In this document: positions 42,101 to 50,954 of the stretch, piece after piece | How the letters are laid out: each line of letters begins with the position of its first letter | Numbering within the stretch: position 1 is the first letter of the stretch | Assembly (NCBI GenBank): GCA_017416425.1 | Contig: JAFQCL010000016.1 | Location: 1 to 64,000, forward strand | Source of the DNA: Clostridia bacterium | GTDB lineage: Bacteria; Bacillota; Clostridia; Christensenellales; CAG-138 | Length of the DNA stretch: 64,000 bases | Direction of reading: 5' to 3' | The notes under the pieces: generated by a model | Database searches by the model: none | Told to the model about the DNA's origin: nothing | Seen by the model: only the letters and a program-made list of their open reading frames with translations | Translations under genes and position numbers: made by a program

Positions 42101-44035
42101 ATGGCAAAAAAAGGAAAAGGCCCCATGTCTGCTCCTGGTGGACGTGACGCGAATAAATTTAGGCGTCCTAAGAATACTAAGGCCACGCTCTTAAGAGTAT
42201 TTAGCTACATGAACGAGTATCGCGCAAGAATGTTTCTTGTGGTGCTTGGAATAGTGCTTTCGGCTGGCTCAAATGTATTTGGCACATATATGCTAAAGCC
42301 TGTTATGAATACTCTAAAGGAGATGGTGGATCTTGCCGCTGCTGATGCAAGCTATACTCCGCATATAGAAAACATAGTGGGCTATCTTGTGATAATGGGT
42401 CTTGGCTATCTTGTCGGCGTATTTGGGCAATATATGTACAGCCGGATAATGATAGACGTATCTACGGGTACGCTCTATAAGCTGCGTGTTGATGCGTTTA
42501 AGTGCATGCAAAGGCTTCCTATAAAGTATTTTGACACGCATTCCAATGGCGAGATAATGAGCCGCTATACCAACGATATAGACTCGATGCGTGAGCTTAT
42601 CAGCCAGGGAATACCCCAGCTTATAAACTCTACCATAAGGCTTACTTCCATATTTGTCATGATGATAATCATAAGTCCTCTGCTTACTCTGCTTACGCTT
42701 GTTATGCTTGGGATAATGCTCGGTGTGGTAAAGCTTCTTACTTCAAAGAGCAGGCTGTTTTTCAGGCGCAGACAGCAGGCGCTTGGTGCTGTAAATGGTT
42801 ATATCGAGGAAATGGTCGAAGGGCAGAAGGTCGTTAAGATATTCTGTCATGAGGATGCCGTTAAGGGTGATTTTGACGAGCTAAACGAGGATGTTCGAAA
42901 GGCTTCGCTTGCGGCGAACACCTGGGCTATCGTTATGATGCCTATAATGGGAAACCTATCGCATCTGCATTATGCCGCAACGGGTGTTGTCGGAAGTATA
43001 CTCGCTATCAACGCCATTGGAAACATGGATATAGGCTCGCTTACGACATTTCTTCAGTATACGAGGAATTTCTCCATGCCAATAACGCAGCTTTCTCAGC
43101 AGTTTAACTCCGCTATGAGTGCGCTGGCGGGTGCGGAGCGCGTGTTTGAGCTTATGGATGGTGAACCTGAGCCGGATGAAGGAGATGTTACACTTGTTGA
43201 TGTCGTTTGGAATGAGGACGGCAGTTTGAAGGAGTCTGAGAGCCGTACAGGTATATGGGCATGGAAAGTGCCCACGCAAGATGGTTTTGAGCTTGTTAAG
43301 GTGCGTGGAGATGTAAGGCTTGAACATGTAACATTTGGCTATGAGGAAGAAAAGACCGTACTGCATGATATAAGCCTTTACGCGAAGCCCGGTCAGAAAA
43401 TAGCTTTTGTAGGCTCTACCGGCGCGGGAAAGACTACCATAACGAATCTGCTCAACAGGTTCTATGACATACAGTCGGGCGAGATAACATTCGATGGCAT
43501 ATCCATAAAACGCATTAAAAAGGCCGATCTTAGAAGGTCGCTTTCGATGGTGCTTCAGGATACGCATCTTTTCACCGGTACCGTTATGGAGAACATACGC
43601 TATGGAAAGCTGGATGCAACGGATGAGGAAGTTATCGCTGCTGCTAAGCTTGCAAACGCACATTATTTCATAACACATCTGCCTCAGGGCTACAATACCA
43701 TTCTCCCGGCGGACGGTGCGAATTTAAGCCAGGGCCAAAGGCAGCTCATTGCGATAGCAAGGGCTGCGGTAGCGGATCCGCCTATATTGATATTGGATGA
43801 AGCTACAAGTTCGATCGATACTCGTACTGAGCTTCATATAGAGCGTGGAATGGACAGCCTTATGCAGGGAAGAACCGTGTTTGTAATAGCGCACAGGCTA
43901 TCTACAGTTCGCAATTCAAACGCGATAATGGTGCTTGAGCATGGGCGCATAATAGAGCGCGGCGACCATGATGAGCTGATAAGGCAGCAGGGTAAGTATT
44001 ATCAGCTTTATATGGGCATATTTGAGCTTTCGTAA
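42101..44035 (+). CDS. Heterodimeric ABC exporter, half with canonical ATPase site
   Basis: A 644-residue partner half-transporter. After a basic, glycine-rich N-terminus there are six helices and the ATPase domain with Walker A GSTGAGKTT, Walker B ILILDEATSSID (intact glutamate) and H-loop IAHRLST. Its signature reads LSQGQ rather than LSGGQ, which faces the degenerate site of the first subunit. A 35-residue insertion rich in acidic residues lies before the ATPase domain (about 365-405). The start at 42101 follows GGGGGTGG. The pair probably exports drugs or lipids under MarR control. Confidence 0.93.
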   Translation: MAKKGKGPMSAPGGRDANKFRRPKNTKATLLRVFSYMNEYRARMFLVVLGIVLSAGSNVFGTYMLKPVMNTLKEMVDLAAADASYTPHIENIVGYLVIMGLGYLVGVFGQYMYSRIMIDVSTGTLYKLRVDAFKCMQRLPIKYFDTHSNGEIMSRYTNDIDSMRELISQGIPQLINSTIRLTSIFVMMIIISPLLTLLTLVMLGIMLGVVKLLTSKSRLFFRRRQQALGAVNGYIEEMVEGQKVVKIFCHEDAVKGDFDELNEDVRKASLAANTWAIVMMPIMGNLSHLHYAATGVVGSILAINAIGNMDIGSLTTFLQYTRNFSMPITQLSQQFNSAMSALAGAERVFELMDGEPEPDEGDVTLVDVVWNEDGSLKESESRTGIWAWKVPTQDGFELVKVRGDVRLEHVTFGYEEEKTVLHDISLYAKPGQKIAFVGSTGAGKTTITNLLNRFYDIQSGEITFDGISIKRIKKADLRRSLSMVLQDTHLFTGTVMENIRYGKLDATDEEVIAAAKLANAHYFITHLPQGYNTILPADGANLSQGQRQLIAIARAAVADPPILILDEATSSIDTRTELHIERGMDSLMQGRTVFVIAHRLSTVRNSNAIMVLEHGRIIERGDHDELIRQQGKYYQLYMGIFELS

Positions 44036-44132
44036 GGATAGCCGTTTAGGCGATCCCGGTGGCGAAGGTTAACGCACAAACCAGGCTTTATGAAGCTCTT
44101 GAATGCTATGTTTCAAATCGCATAGAATACAA

Positions 44133-44186
44133 AAAAAGGATCCGCGAATGTTTAACAAAAAATATTTACGGATCTTTTGTTTTAAA
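44133..44186 (+). terminator. Terminator of the marR-ABC unit
   Basis: AAAAGGATCCG near 44136 pairs with CGGATCTTTT near 44170, with TGTTTT after it. Confidence 0.75.
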
Positions 44187-44221
44187 CCTTTATTATAAGG
44201 TGTTATATTTTTTCATGTCCC

Positions 44222-44803
44222 TTACTTCATCTTATATAGTCTTAGAAAAGAGTCAGTATCGTCAATATCCATAAGTTCTGATCCACTTGTTGCCTCACAT
44301 AGTACCAGATTTTGTGGGTGCCTCTTAATGATGGCATTTCCGCCGACATCACCCGATAGGTTTAAAAGCTCATCAAAGAACATGCTCGGGAATATGACGG
44401 GATTGCCGCGTCTTCCCATATAGCTCAGCGCGTGAATATGATTCGGCGCATCCTTATAGCTTTTGATAAGCCTGATAATGCTTTCGGGTTTTAAAAGCGG
44501 TTGATCACATACCATGAACATCACGGCATCGAGTCCCTTCATATGCTCTAAAGCAAGTTTGATGCTCCTTGATATGCCAAGATCGGGTCTGTTGTTTAAA
44601 ACTGCATCAAAGCCATGCCGTTTTGCTAAAAGCAGCATATCATCATCGCGGCTTACGATGGTGGTACATGAAAAGCCCTCCACGGCTGATAGCGTTAAAA
44701 GCGCTATTTCAAATAGCGAATGACCGTGAAAGCTTTGTTTTAATTTGTTCGAGCCGAACCGGGAGCTGGTTCCAGCGGCAAGCAGTGCGCATCCGATTTT
44801 CAT
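44222..44803 (-). CDS. MocA-like molybdopterin nucleotidyltransferase
   Basis: A 193-residue NTP-transferase-fold enzyme. It has LLAAGTSSRFGSNKL at the N-terminus (nucleotide loop), VCDQPLL in the centre and RGNPVIFPSMFF. These match the MocA/MobA-like family that adds CMP to molybdopterin for xanthine-dehydrogenase-type enzymes. No molybdenum enzyme is encoded in the window, so the acceptor is inferred. It is a single gene, divergent from surE. Confidence 0.85.
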   Translation of the reverse strand: MKIGCALLAAGTSSRFGSNKLKQSFHGHSLFEIALLTLSAVEGFSCTTIVSRDDDMLLLAKRHGFDAVLNNRPDLGISRSIKLALEHMKGLDAVMFMVCDQPLLKPESIIRLIKSYKDAPNHIHALSYMGRRGNPVIFPSMFFDELLNLSGDVGGNAIIKRHPQNLVLCEATSGSELMDIDDTDSFLRLYKMK

Positions 44804-44856
44804 ATGCTAATGGTAGCACGTTTTGCTTGAGGAAACAATACAGTAAGCATTTAAGG

Positions 44857-44886
44857 TTGCCAATCTGAGTGAGTGTTTGGTATAAT
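44857..44886 (+). promoter_or_regulatory. Promoter of the surE operon
   Basis: TTGCCA (44857-44862), an 18-bp spacer and TATAAT (44881-44886) precede surE by 40 bp. This appears to start the surE-baiN-cmk-plsC-ispH/S1 transcript. Confidence 0.7.
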
Positions 44887-44926
44887 TAAACAAAATAATA
44901 AGATGGGAGGCGGTCGGCAATAATTT

Positions 44927-45700
44927 ATGAGAATACTTTTGACGAATGATGACGGTATATTTGCAAAAGGTATACTTGAGCTTGCGTATAAGCTTACGCA
45001 TGAGCATGAGCTTATGATCGCCGCACCAAGCCTTGAACAAAGCGGAAGATCCCATGCGTTTACGATGTACGAGCCGCTTCGCTGTAAGGAGGTTCGGCTT
45101 ATGGGGCTTGACGACAAAGTTCCCTGTTATGCAATAAACGGCACTCCTGTAGATTGCGTAAAGCTGGCGATAGGAAATCTAAGTTTTCAGCCCGATATGA
45201 TTATATCCGGCATAAACCATGGGGATAATCTGGGTACGAATGTATTTTACTCAGCTACAGTGGCGGCTGCCATAGAGGCGCGCATGCTTAATGTACCTGC
45301 CATGGCTGTTTCATGCATCGCAAGTGAGCCAAGGCATCTTGACTGCGCCGCATCAGTTGCCGATAATATAATAAAAAAGCTTAATGCATCGGGAATAAAG
45401 ACTGATATACTACTAAATGTAAATGTTCCCGACTGCACTATGAATCGCCTTAAAGGTTTAAGGGTGACGCACCTTAGCTTTCAGGAATATGAGCTGCGCT
45501 ATCATGAGAGGGTGGATCCAAGGGGCGGTAAATACTATTGGATACCTGCCGAAAAGACTACGCGATGTGATCCGGAAGCGGATAACGATGAGCGATGGAC
45601 GCGGGAGGGCTATGCTACTATAACGCCGCTTAAGATCGATATTACGGATATTGATCATATGACCGGTTATAAGAAGCTTCTCGGAGAGGATTTTGTATGA
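44927..45700 (+). CDS. surE: 5'/3'-nucleotidase SurE
   Basis: A 257-residue metal-dependent nucleotidase with the N-terminal LLTNDDGIFAKG (metal-binding Asp pair), LEQSGRSHAFT, ISGINHGDNLGTNVFYSGT-like block and INVNVPD-type segment (LNVNVPD). It removes phosphate from nucleoside monophosphates and possibly short polyphosphates in stationary phase. Its last bases overlap the ATG of the next gene (ATGA), so the two are coupled. Confidence 0.96.
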   Translation: MRILLTNDDGIFAKGILELAYKLTHEHELMIAAPSLEQSGRSHAFTMYEPLRCKEVRLMGLDDKVPCYAINGTPVDCVKLAIGNLSFQPDMIISGINHGDNLGTNVFYSATVAAAIEARMLNVPAMAVSCIASEPRHLDCAASVADNIIKKLNASGIKTDILLNVNVPDCTMNRLKGLRVTHLSFQEYELRYHERVDPRGGKYYWIPAEKTTRCDPEADNDERWTREGYATITPLKIDITDIDHMTGYKKLLGEDFV

Positions 45701-46914
45701 AAAAAATAGCGGTGATAGGTGGCGGGGCTGCCGGCATGATGGCAGCGGCGGAGGCTGCAAGAGATGGCAATATAGTATATCTTACAGAAAAGAATGAAAA
45801 GCTTGGCAAAAAGCTCTATATAACCGGCAAAGGAAGGTGTAATATAACCAATCTTGCTCCTATGGATGAGTTTTTTTTGAACATACCCAGAAACCCGAGA
45901 TTTTTATACAGCGCGTTTGATTCATTTTCAAATGAAGATGTGGTCACGCTTATGAATTCGCTTGGTGTGCCTACAAAGCTTGAGCGAGGCAACAGGATAT
46001 TCCCGGTTTCGGATAAATCAAGCGATGTTATCCGTGCGCTTGCCGATCGCTGCAAAAAAAGAGGTGTAAGGATACTTTTAAACTCCGAGGTAAAAAGTAT
46101 AGCGCATACCGAGGCGGGGTTCGATATTTCTTTTGAAAAAGAAGAGGACATGCACTTTGATGCGGTAGTGATCGCGACAGGGGGCGTTACCTATAAAAGT
46201 ACAGGAAGCACAGGAGCGGGCTTTAATTTTGCGGAAAGCCTTGGGCACACTATTATACCGCCAAAGCCTTCGCTCGTTCCGCTTGAGACAAAGGAGCAAT
46301 GGATCACGGGACTGATGGGTCTTACGCTTAAAAATGTCACATTAAAGGCGTATCGCAAAAATAAGCTCATATATGAAGAACTCGGAGAGCTTTTAATAAC
46401 CCATTTTGGAATCTCAGGTCCGCTTGTTTTATCCCTAAGTGGTGTCATAGCGGATGATCCTGCGGGTGTTTGCTGCAAAATAGATATGAAGCCCGGTCTT
46501 ACATTGGAGGAACTTGACAGACGTATTCTGAGAGACCTTGACAAGCATAAGCATAAGACGATACGAAACGCCCTGATCGATCTCATGCCATCGCGAATGA
46601 CCGAGTATATGGTGATGCTTGCAAAAATAGCTGATGAGACCACTACGGATACAATAACCAAGGCGGAGAGAAAAAGGCTTTGTGAGCTAATAAAGGGCAT
46701 ACCGCTTACGATAAAATGCGCACGCCCGCTTGATGAAGGTATCATAACAAGAGGCGGAGTGAGCGTTAAAGAGATAGTTCCGTCTACAATGGAATCAAAG
46801 CTTGTAAAGGGCTTGTTTTTTGCGGGAGAGGTTATAGATGTGGATGGCTATACGGGAGGATTTAATCTTCAGATAGCTTTTTCAACAGGATATTTAGCAG
46901 GAAGATCAGTATAA
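45697..46914 (+). CDS. BaiN/HI0933-family FAD-dependent oxidoreductase
   Basis: A 405-residue flavoprotein. The N-terminal dinucleotide fold is AVIGGGAAGMMAA, followed by EKNEKLGKKLYITGKGRCNITN, the signature of the YhiN/HI0933 family, and a C-terminal GEVIDVDGYTGGFNLQ FAD loop. Members are often annotated as BaiN (bile acid dehydroxylation), but most are conserved housekeeping proteins of unclear reaction. Its usual company with cmk and the ispH cluster in Clostridia supports a general role. Confidence 0.92.
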   Translation: MKKIAVIGGGAAGMMAAAEAARDGNIVYLTEKNEKLGKKLYITGKGRCNITNLAPMDEFFLNIPRNPRFLYSAFDSFSNEDVVTLMNSLGVPTKLERGNRIFPVSDKSSDVIRALADRCKKRGVRILLNSEVKSIAHTEAGFDISFEKEEDMHFDAVVIATGGVTYKSTGSTGAGFNFAESLGHTIIPPKPSLVPLETKEQWITGLMGLTLKNVTLKAYRKNKLIYEELGELLITHFGISGPLVLSLSGVIADDPAGVCCKIDMKPGLTLEELDRRILRDLDKHKHKTIRNALIDLMPSRMTEYMVMLAKIADETTTDTITKAERKRLCELIKGIPLTIKCARPLDEGIITRGGVSVKEIVPSTMESKLVKGLFFAGEVIDVDGYTGGFNLQIAFSTGYLAGRSV

Positions 46915-46930
46915 GGTAAAGGAGAAGCGC

Positions 46931-47608
46931 ATGAACAGAATAAGCATAGCGATAGACGGACCTGCCGGAGCGGGTAAAAGCACCATAGCAAAGGCTATAG
47001 CAAAGAAGATGAACATATTGCACCTTGATACGGGTGCGATGTACAGAGCGGTCGGACTTAAGGCTATACGGCTTGGTATACCCTGTACAGATCGTGAGCG
47101 CTGCTCTTTGATGATAGAGGATACCGATATTGATGTATCCTTTGAAAACGGTATACAGCGCGTATATGCAGACGGTGAGGACGTTACTCCATATATCAGA
47201 ACACAGGAGGTGGCAAAGGCCGCTTCGGATATCAGCGTGCATCCCGCCGTGAGGATAAAGCTCGTTGAGGCACAGAGACAGATCGCGAAAAAATACGATG
47301 TAGTGATGGATGGAAGGGATATCGGCTCATATGTCTTGCCCGATGCCATGTGTAAGATATATCTTACTGCGACCGTGACCGAAAGAGCACGAAGAAGGTT
47401 TTTAGACCTTGAAAATGCAGGCGCTCTTTCAGGTCGTACTTTGGATGATGTTATAGTCGAAATAATGGATCGTGACCGTGTGGACTCTACAAGGGAGTTC
47501 TCTCCGCTTATGCGTGCTGGCGATGCGATTGAGGTCGATACGACAAATATAGATGCTCAAACAGCGATCAATACGGTGCTTGAGATAGTGGAGGGCAGGA
47601 TAAGGTAA
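46931..47608 (+). CDS. cmk: Cytidylate kinase
   Basis: A 225-residue kinase that converts CMP and dCMP to the diphosphates. The P-loop GPAGAGKST is at residues 10-18, followed by the typical LDTGAMYRAVGLKA and DGRDIGSYVLPDA motifs. AAAGGAGAAG precedes the ATG. It starts the widely conserved Clostridia series cmk-plsC-ispH-S1. Confidence 0.97.
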   Translation: MNRISIAIDGPAGAGKSTIAKAIAKKMNILHLDTGAMYRAVGLKAIRLGIPCTDRERCSLMIEDTDIDVSFENGIQRVYADGEDVTPYIRTQEVAKAASDISVHPAVRIKLVEAQRQIAKKYDVVMDGRDIGSYVLPDAMCKIYLTATVTERARRRFLDLENAGALSGRTLDDVIVEIMDRDRVDSTREFSPLMRAGDAIEVDTTNIDAQTAINTVLEIVEGRIR

Positions 47609-47609
47609 T

Positions 47610-48215
47610 ATGCTCTATATTTTTTGCAAGGTATTTTTAGCGTGGATACTTTGGATAGTGTTTAGACCAAGGGTCTTTGGCAGGGAGAATCTTTTTGCTT
47701 CGGGATCCGCCATTATATGTTGTAATCATAGGAAAATGGTAGATCCGATACTTTTGGGTCTTATCTGCCCGAGGCCTATCCACTTTATGGCCAAAAAACA
47801 GCTTTTTAGCAATAAATTATTAGCTGTCATTTTAAAACTTTTTTTGGTTTTCCCTGTAAATCGCAAGTCAACGGACATGCACTCGCTAAAAAAAGCGCTT
47901 GGCGTACTTGAAAAGGGAAAGATATTCGGCATCTTCCCCGAGGGAAAGCGTGCGATCACAAATGATATGGATATGCTTGAGAAGGGCGCGGCGTTTTTAG
48001 CTCTCAAATCCGGTGCACCGATAATACCGGTGTATATACATCCGGATAGCTTTGTAAGCTCAAGGCCGATAGTAATAGTCGGTTCGCCTATTAAAACGAC
48101 CACGATAATACCAAATGTTAAAAAATCAACGCTTGCTGAAGTGATCACTAATGAGATCACTAACTCGATAGATGCACTGAGGATAGAACTTGATGCAAAG
48201 CTTTACAATAATTGA
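47610..48215 (+). CDS. plsC: 1-acyl-sn-glycerol-3-phosphate acyltransferase
   Basis: A 201-residue acyltransferase that makes phosphatidic acid. The catalytic HX4D motif is NHRKMVDP (His40-Asp45). The substrate-binding FPEGKR follows, and an N-terminal hydrophobic segment tethers it to the membrane. It begins one base after cmk, and its end overlaps the ispH start by 23 bases in a different frame. Confidence 0.95.
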   Translation: MLYIFCKVFLAWILWIVFRPRVFGRENLFASGSAIICCNHRKMVDPILLGLICPRPIHFMAKKQLFSNKLLAVILKLFLVFPVNRKSTDMHSLKKALGVLEKGKIFGIFPEGKRAITNDMDMLEKGAAFLALKSGAPIIPVYIHPDSFVSSRPIVIVGSPIKTTTIIPNVKKSTLAEVITNEITNSIDALRIELDAKLYNN

Positions 48216-50526
48216 GTCAAAGGAAGGCGGCTTTTGCTACGGCGTTCAGCGTGCGATAGATATGGCGCTGGAAGCATCAAAAGAGGCAGAAACCGTATAC
48301 ACGCTTGGGGATATAATACACAATGAACATGTTGTTGAAGAACTTCGTTCAAACGGCGTGATCGCCATTGAGGATGTATGCTTTTTAAAACCAGGCGACA
48401 AGCTTATTATTCGCTCACATGGCGCAACGCTTGAATCTGTGCGGGAAGCAAGGCAAAGGGGGGCGGATATTCTTGACGCTACCTGCCCAAATGTGGCAAA
48501 AATACACGCCATTGCCGAGGAGATGAGCCTTGCTGGGTTTTCTGTGATAATAACGGGAAGCTCTAAACATCCCGAGGTTTTGGGTATCCTATCACGATGC
48601 AGCTCGGGTGCGTTTGTAGTTGAGACAATGGACCAAGTGGATGCTTTGCCTAAGCTTTCCAAGGTATGTCTTTTGTCCCAGACTACATTTTCGGCAGAAC
48701 GTTTTTTTGAAATAAAGACGCGAGTGCTTTTAAGATGGCCTGAGGCTGTGTGTAAAAACACGATATGCGGTACTACCAAAAGACGGCAAGTGGAAGCTTG
48801 TGAGATGTCTCAAAGATGTACACACATGATAGTCATAGGAGGACGAAACAGCTCCAATACAAAAAAACTATTTGAAATTTGTAAAAAAAATTGCAAAAAA
48901 GTCCAAATAATTGCGAATTCGAGTGAACTTATGCTTGAAAAAATTGAAAGAGGTGATATAATAGGTGTAATTGCAGGCGCTTCGACGCCGCAATTGATGA
49001 TTAGGGAGGTTATAACCAGAATGAGCGATAAGGAAAAGACGATGGCTGAAAACGTACAGGAAGCTGAAGATGCAGCTACCGTCACAAAACCCACCACCGC
49101 AGCAGACGCTGCACCGACGAATGAACCTGCAACAGAGACTTCAAATGAAGACTCGTTTGCCGCAGCACTTGAGAAGACGTTTGTGCGTATCAGAAACGGT
49201 CAGATTGTAAAAGGTTCTGTTGTACAGATCGTTGACGGCGAGGTTTGTGTGAATATCGGTTACAAGGCGGATGGGTTGATTCCGCGCAGTGAGTTTTCGC
49301 ATGATGAGGACGTTGATCCTGCTTCAGTAGTAAAGGTAGGCGACACAATCGAGGTTGAGGTTATCAAGATTAACGATGGCGAGGGCAATGTTCTGCTTTC
49401 CAGGAAGAATGTAGAGCAGAAGAAGCTTTGGGAGACCCTTTTAAGCAGTGAAGATCTCGAGGATACGACAAAGGTCTACGATGCAATAGCTAAGGAAGCT
49501 GTTAAGGGCGGGCTTATAGCGCTGATAAACGGTGTAAGGGCATTCGTACCTGCTTCGCAGATATCCAATGAGTATGTTGGAAAGATCGAAGATTATGTTG
49601 GAAAGCCCATGAGACTTCGTATTATTGAAGTGGATAAACAGCGTAAGCGCATTGTTGCTTCGCAGAAGGTAGTCTTAGCTGAAGAAGCAAAGATTGCAAA
49701 AGCTGCAAGGTATGAGGAACTTAAGCCTGGCATGAAAGTGAAGGGCATCGTAAGGAGGATAGCTGATTTCGGCGCTTTTGTTGATATCGGTGGTATTGAG
49801 GGACTTGTTCATGTAACTGAGGTTGCATGGGGTCGTCAGAAAAATATTGCGGATTATCTAAGTGTTGGTCAGGAAGTTGAGCTTTTAGTGCTCAAAGTTG
49901 ACGCTGCTAAGGAGAGAATATCGCTTAGCTACAGACAGCTTCAGCCAAGGCCTTGGGAAACCGCAGTTGAAAGGTATCCTGTTGGCAGCATAGTAGAAGG
50001 TAAGGTAGTTCGTATACTTGAATTCGGTGCGTTTGTATCTCTTGAGCCTACGATTGATGGTCTTATCCATATTTCACAGGTTGGTGCAAGGAGAGTCGAG
50101 AAGGTAGAGGATGAGCTTAAGATTGATGATGTAGTTCGCTGCAAGGTTCTTGAGGTAAATCCCGAGGCACGCAAGATGAGTCTTAGTCGCAAGCAGGCCA
50201 TACTTGAGGAAAATCCTGAGATAGCTGAGGAGCTGGCAAAGGAGCGCGCAGAGAGGAATCGCAAGATAGCCGAAGAGCGTGCGGCAGCTCGCAAGGCACA
50301 GCAGCAGGAAAGGGAGAAGCAGCAGGATAGGCCGCAGAGAAGCGAGCGTCCGCAGGGTGAGCGTCGTCCGAGACCGGAGCGCAACTCAGAAGGTGGCGAG
50401 CGTCCGCAGGGCGAGCGTCGTCCGAGACGTGATCGTGAGGAAGTTGATTACACCCTCCCGCCGGTTGAATCTGCAACGACTTCACTTGGTTCTTTGTTTG
50501 CAAACTTCACTCCTGACGAAAACTGA
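48193..50526 (+). CDS. ispH: IspH-ribosomal S1 fusion protein
   Basis: A 777-residue bifunctional protein. Residues 1 to about 280 are HMBPP reductase, the last enzyme of the MEP isoprenoid pathway. Its three iron-sulfur cysteines are in GFCYGV (Cys15), DATCPN and NTICGTT, with the TIMVIGG-like MIVIGGRNSSNT block. An Ala/Thr/Glu linker (about 282-320) leads to four S1 RNA-binding domains (starts near GQIVKGSV, GGLIALING, GMKVKGIV and GSIVEGKV). The C-terminus is a low-complexity Arg/Gln/Pro/Glu tail. This fusion is known in Clostridia. I start at ATG 48193; the TTG directly before it is also possible. Confidence 0.95.
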   Translation: MQSFTIIESKEGGFCYGVQRAIDMALEASKEAETVYTLGDIIHNEHVVEELRSNGVIAIEDVCFLKPGDKLIIRSHGATLESVREARQRGADILDATCPNVAKIHAIAEEMSLAGFSVIITGSSKHPEVLGILSRCSSGAFVVETMDQVDALPKLSKVCLLSQTTFSAERFFEIKTRVLLRWPEAVCKNTICGTTKRRQVEACEMSQRCTHMIVIGGRNSSNTKKLFEICKKNCKKVQIIANSSELMLEKIERGDIIGVIAGASTPQLMIREVITRMSDKEKTMAENVQEAEDAATVTKPTTAADAAPTNEPATETSNEDSFAAALEKTFVRIRNGQIVKGSVVQIVDGEVCVNIGYKADGLIPRSEFSHDEDVDPASVVKVGDTIEVEVIKINDGEGNVLLSRKNVEQKKLWETLLSSEDLEDTTKVYDAIAKEAVKGGLIALINGVRAFVPASQISNEYVGKIEDYVGKPMRLRIIEVDKQRKRIVASQKVVLAEEAKIAKAARYEELKPGMKVKGIVRRIADFGAFVDIGGIEGLVHVTEVAWGRQKNIADYLSVGQEVELLVLKVDAAKERISLSYRQLQPRPWETAVERYPVGSIVEGKVVRILEFGAFVSLEPTIDGLIHISQVGARRVEKVEDELKIDDVVRCKVLEVNPEARKMSLSRKQAILEENPEIAEELAKERAERNRKIAEERAAARKAQQQEREKQQDRPQRSERPQGERRPRPERNSEGGERPQGERRPRRDREEVDYTLPPVESATTSLGSLFANFTPDEN

Positions 50527-50547
50527 TCAGTAAAGGTTAACTACATA

Positions 50548-50580
50548 AGGGTGGTATGGTTTCTGCCACCCTATTTGTGT
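50548..50580 (+). terminator. Terminator after the ispH-S1 gene
   Basis: AGGGTGG (50548-50554) pairs with CCACCCT (50566-50572) over an 11-base loop, with ATTTGTGTT following. Confidence 0.7.
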
Positions 50581-50617
50581 TATAATGAAGAGTATCACCA
50601 ATATATTAAAATGGCTC

Positions 50618-50646
50618 TTTACTTTTTTTTATGCCTGAAATATAAT
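50618..50646 (+). promoter_or_regulatory. Promoter of the ileS T-box transcript
   Basis: TTTACT (50618-50623), a 17-bp spacer and a perfect TATAAT (50641-50646) lie directly upstream of the T-box leader. Confidence 0.7.
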
Positions 50647-50684
50647 GGTTTCTAGCGAATAAAACCTCGTCATATGATAAAACT

Positions 50685-50940
50685 ATGATCGGGACATGCG
50701 GTCATATTTCCCTTTAAAGCGAGCTGCGTATGGTGCAAGGCAGTATATGGGGGTATGATCTGTATCACCCGGGAGTGCTTCACTGAAATATTAAAGTAAG
50801 TGCAGTCGTGTCCTCACGTTATAGGGGAAGCGTGTTTTTGATGCGCTATGAGTGGGCCTTTAGGTCAATTTGGGTGGTACCGCGGAAGCATAGCCTTTCG
50901 TCCCTTTACAGGACGAGGGGTTTTTTCTTATTAATTTTCA
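50685..50940 (+). promoter_or_regulatory. T-box riboswitch, isoleucine-specific
   Basis: The leader contains the hallmark T-box sequence TGGTACCGCGG (50875-50885), which pairs with the uncharged tRNA acceptor end. A terminator hairpin follows (CCTTTCGTCC...GGACGAGGGG, then T6, about 50894-50936). The upstream Stem I region offers an ATC specifier at 50764-50766 followed by the expected A; another ATC is at 50758-50760. Both read isoleucine, in agreement with the gene. Uncharged tRNA-Ile would favour the antiterminator and so raise ileS expression. Confidence 0.92.
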
Positions 50941-50954
50941 CGGAGGGATATTTA

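Noticed and set aside
44059-44274. 71-codon frame after the ABC exporter
   Set aside because: It contains the exporter's terminator hairpin (44133-44186) and runs into the convergent mocA-like gene, so it is unlikely to be translated.
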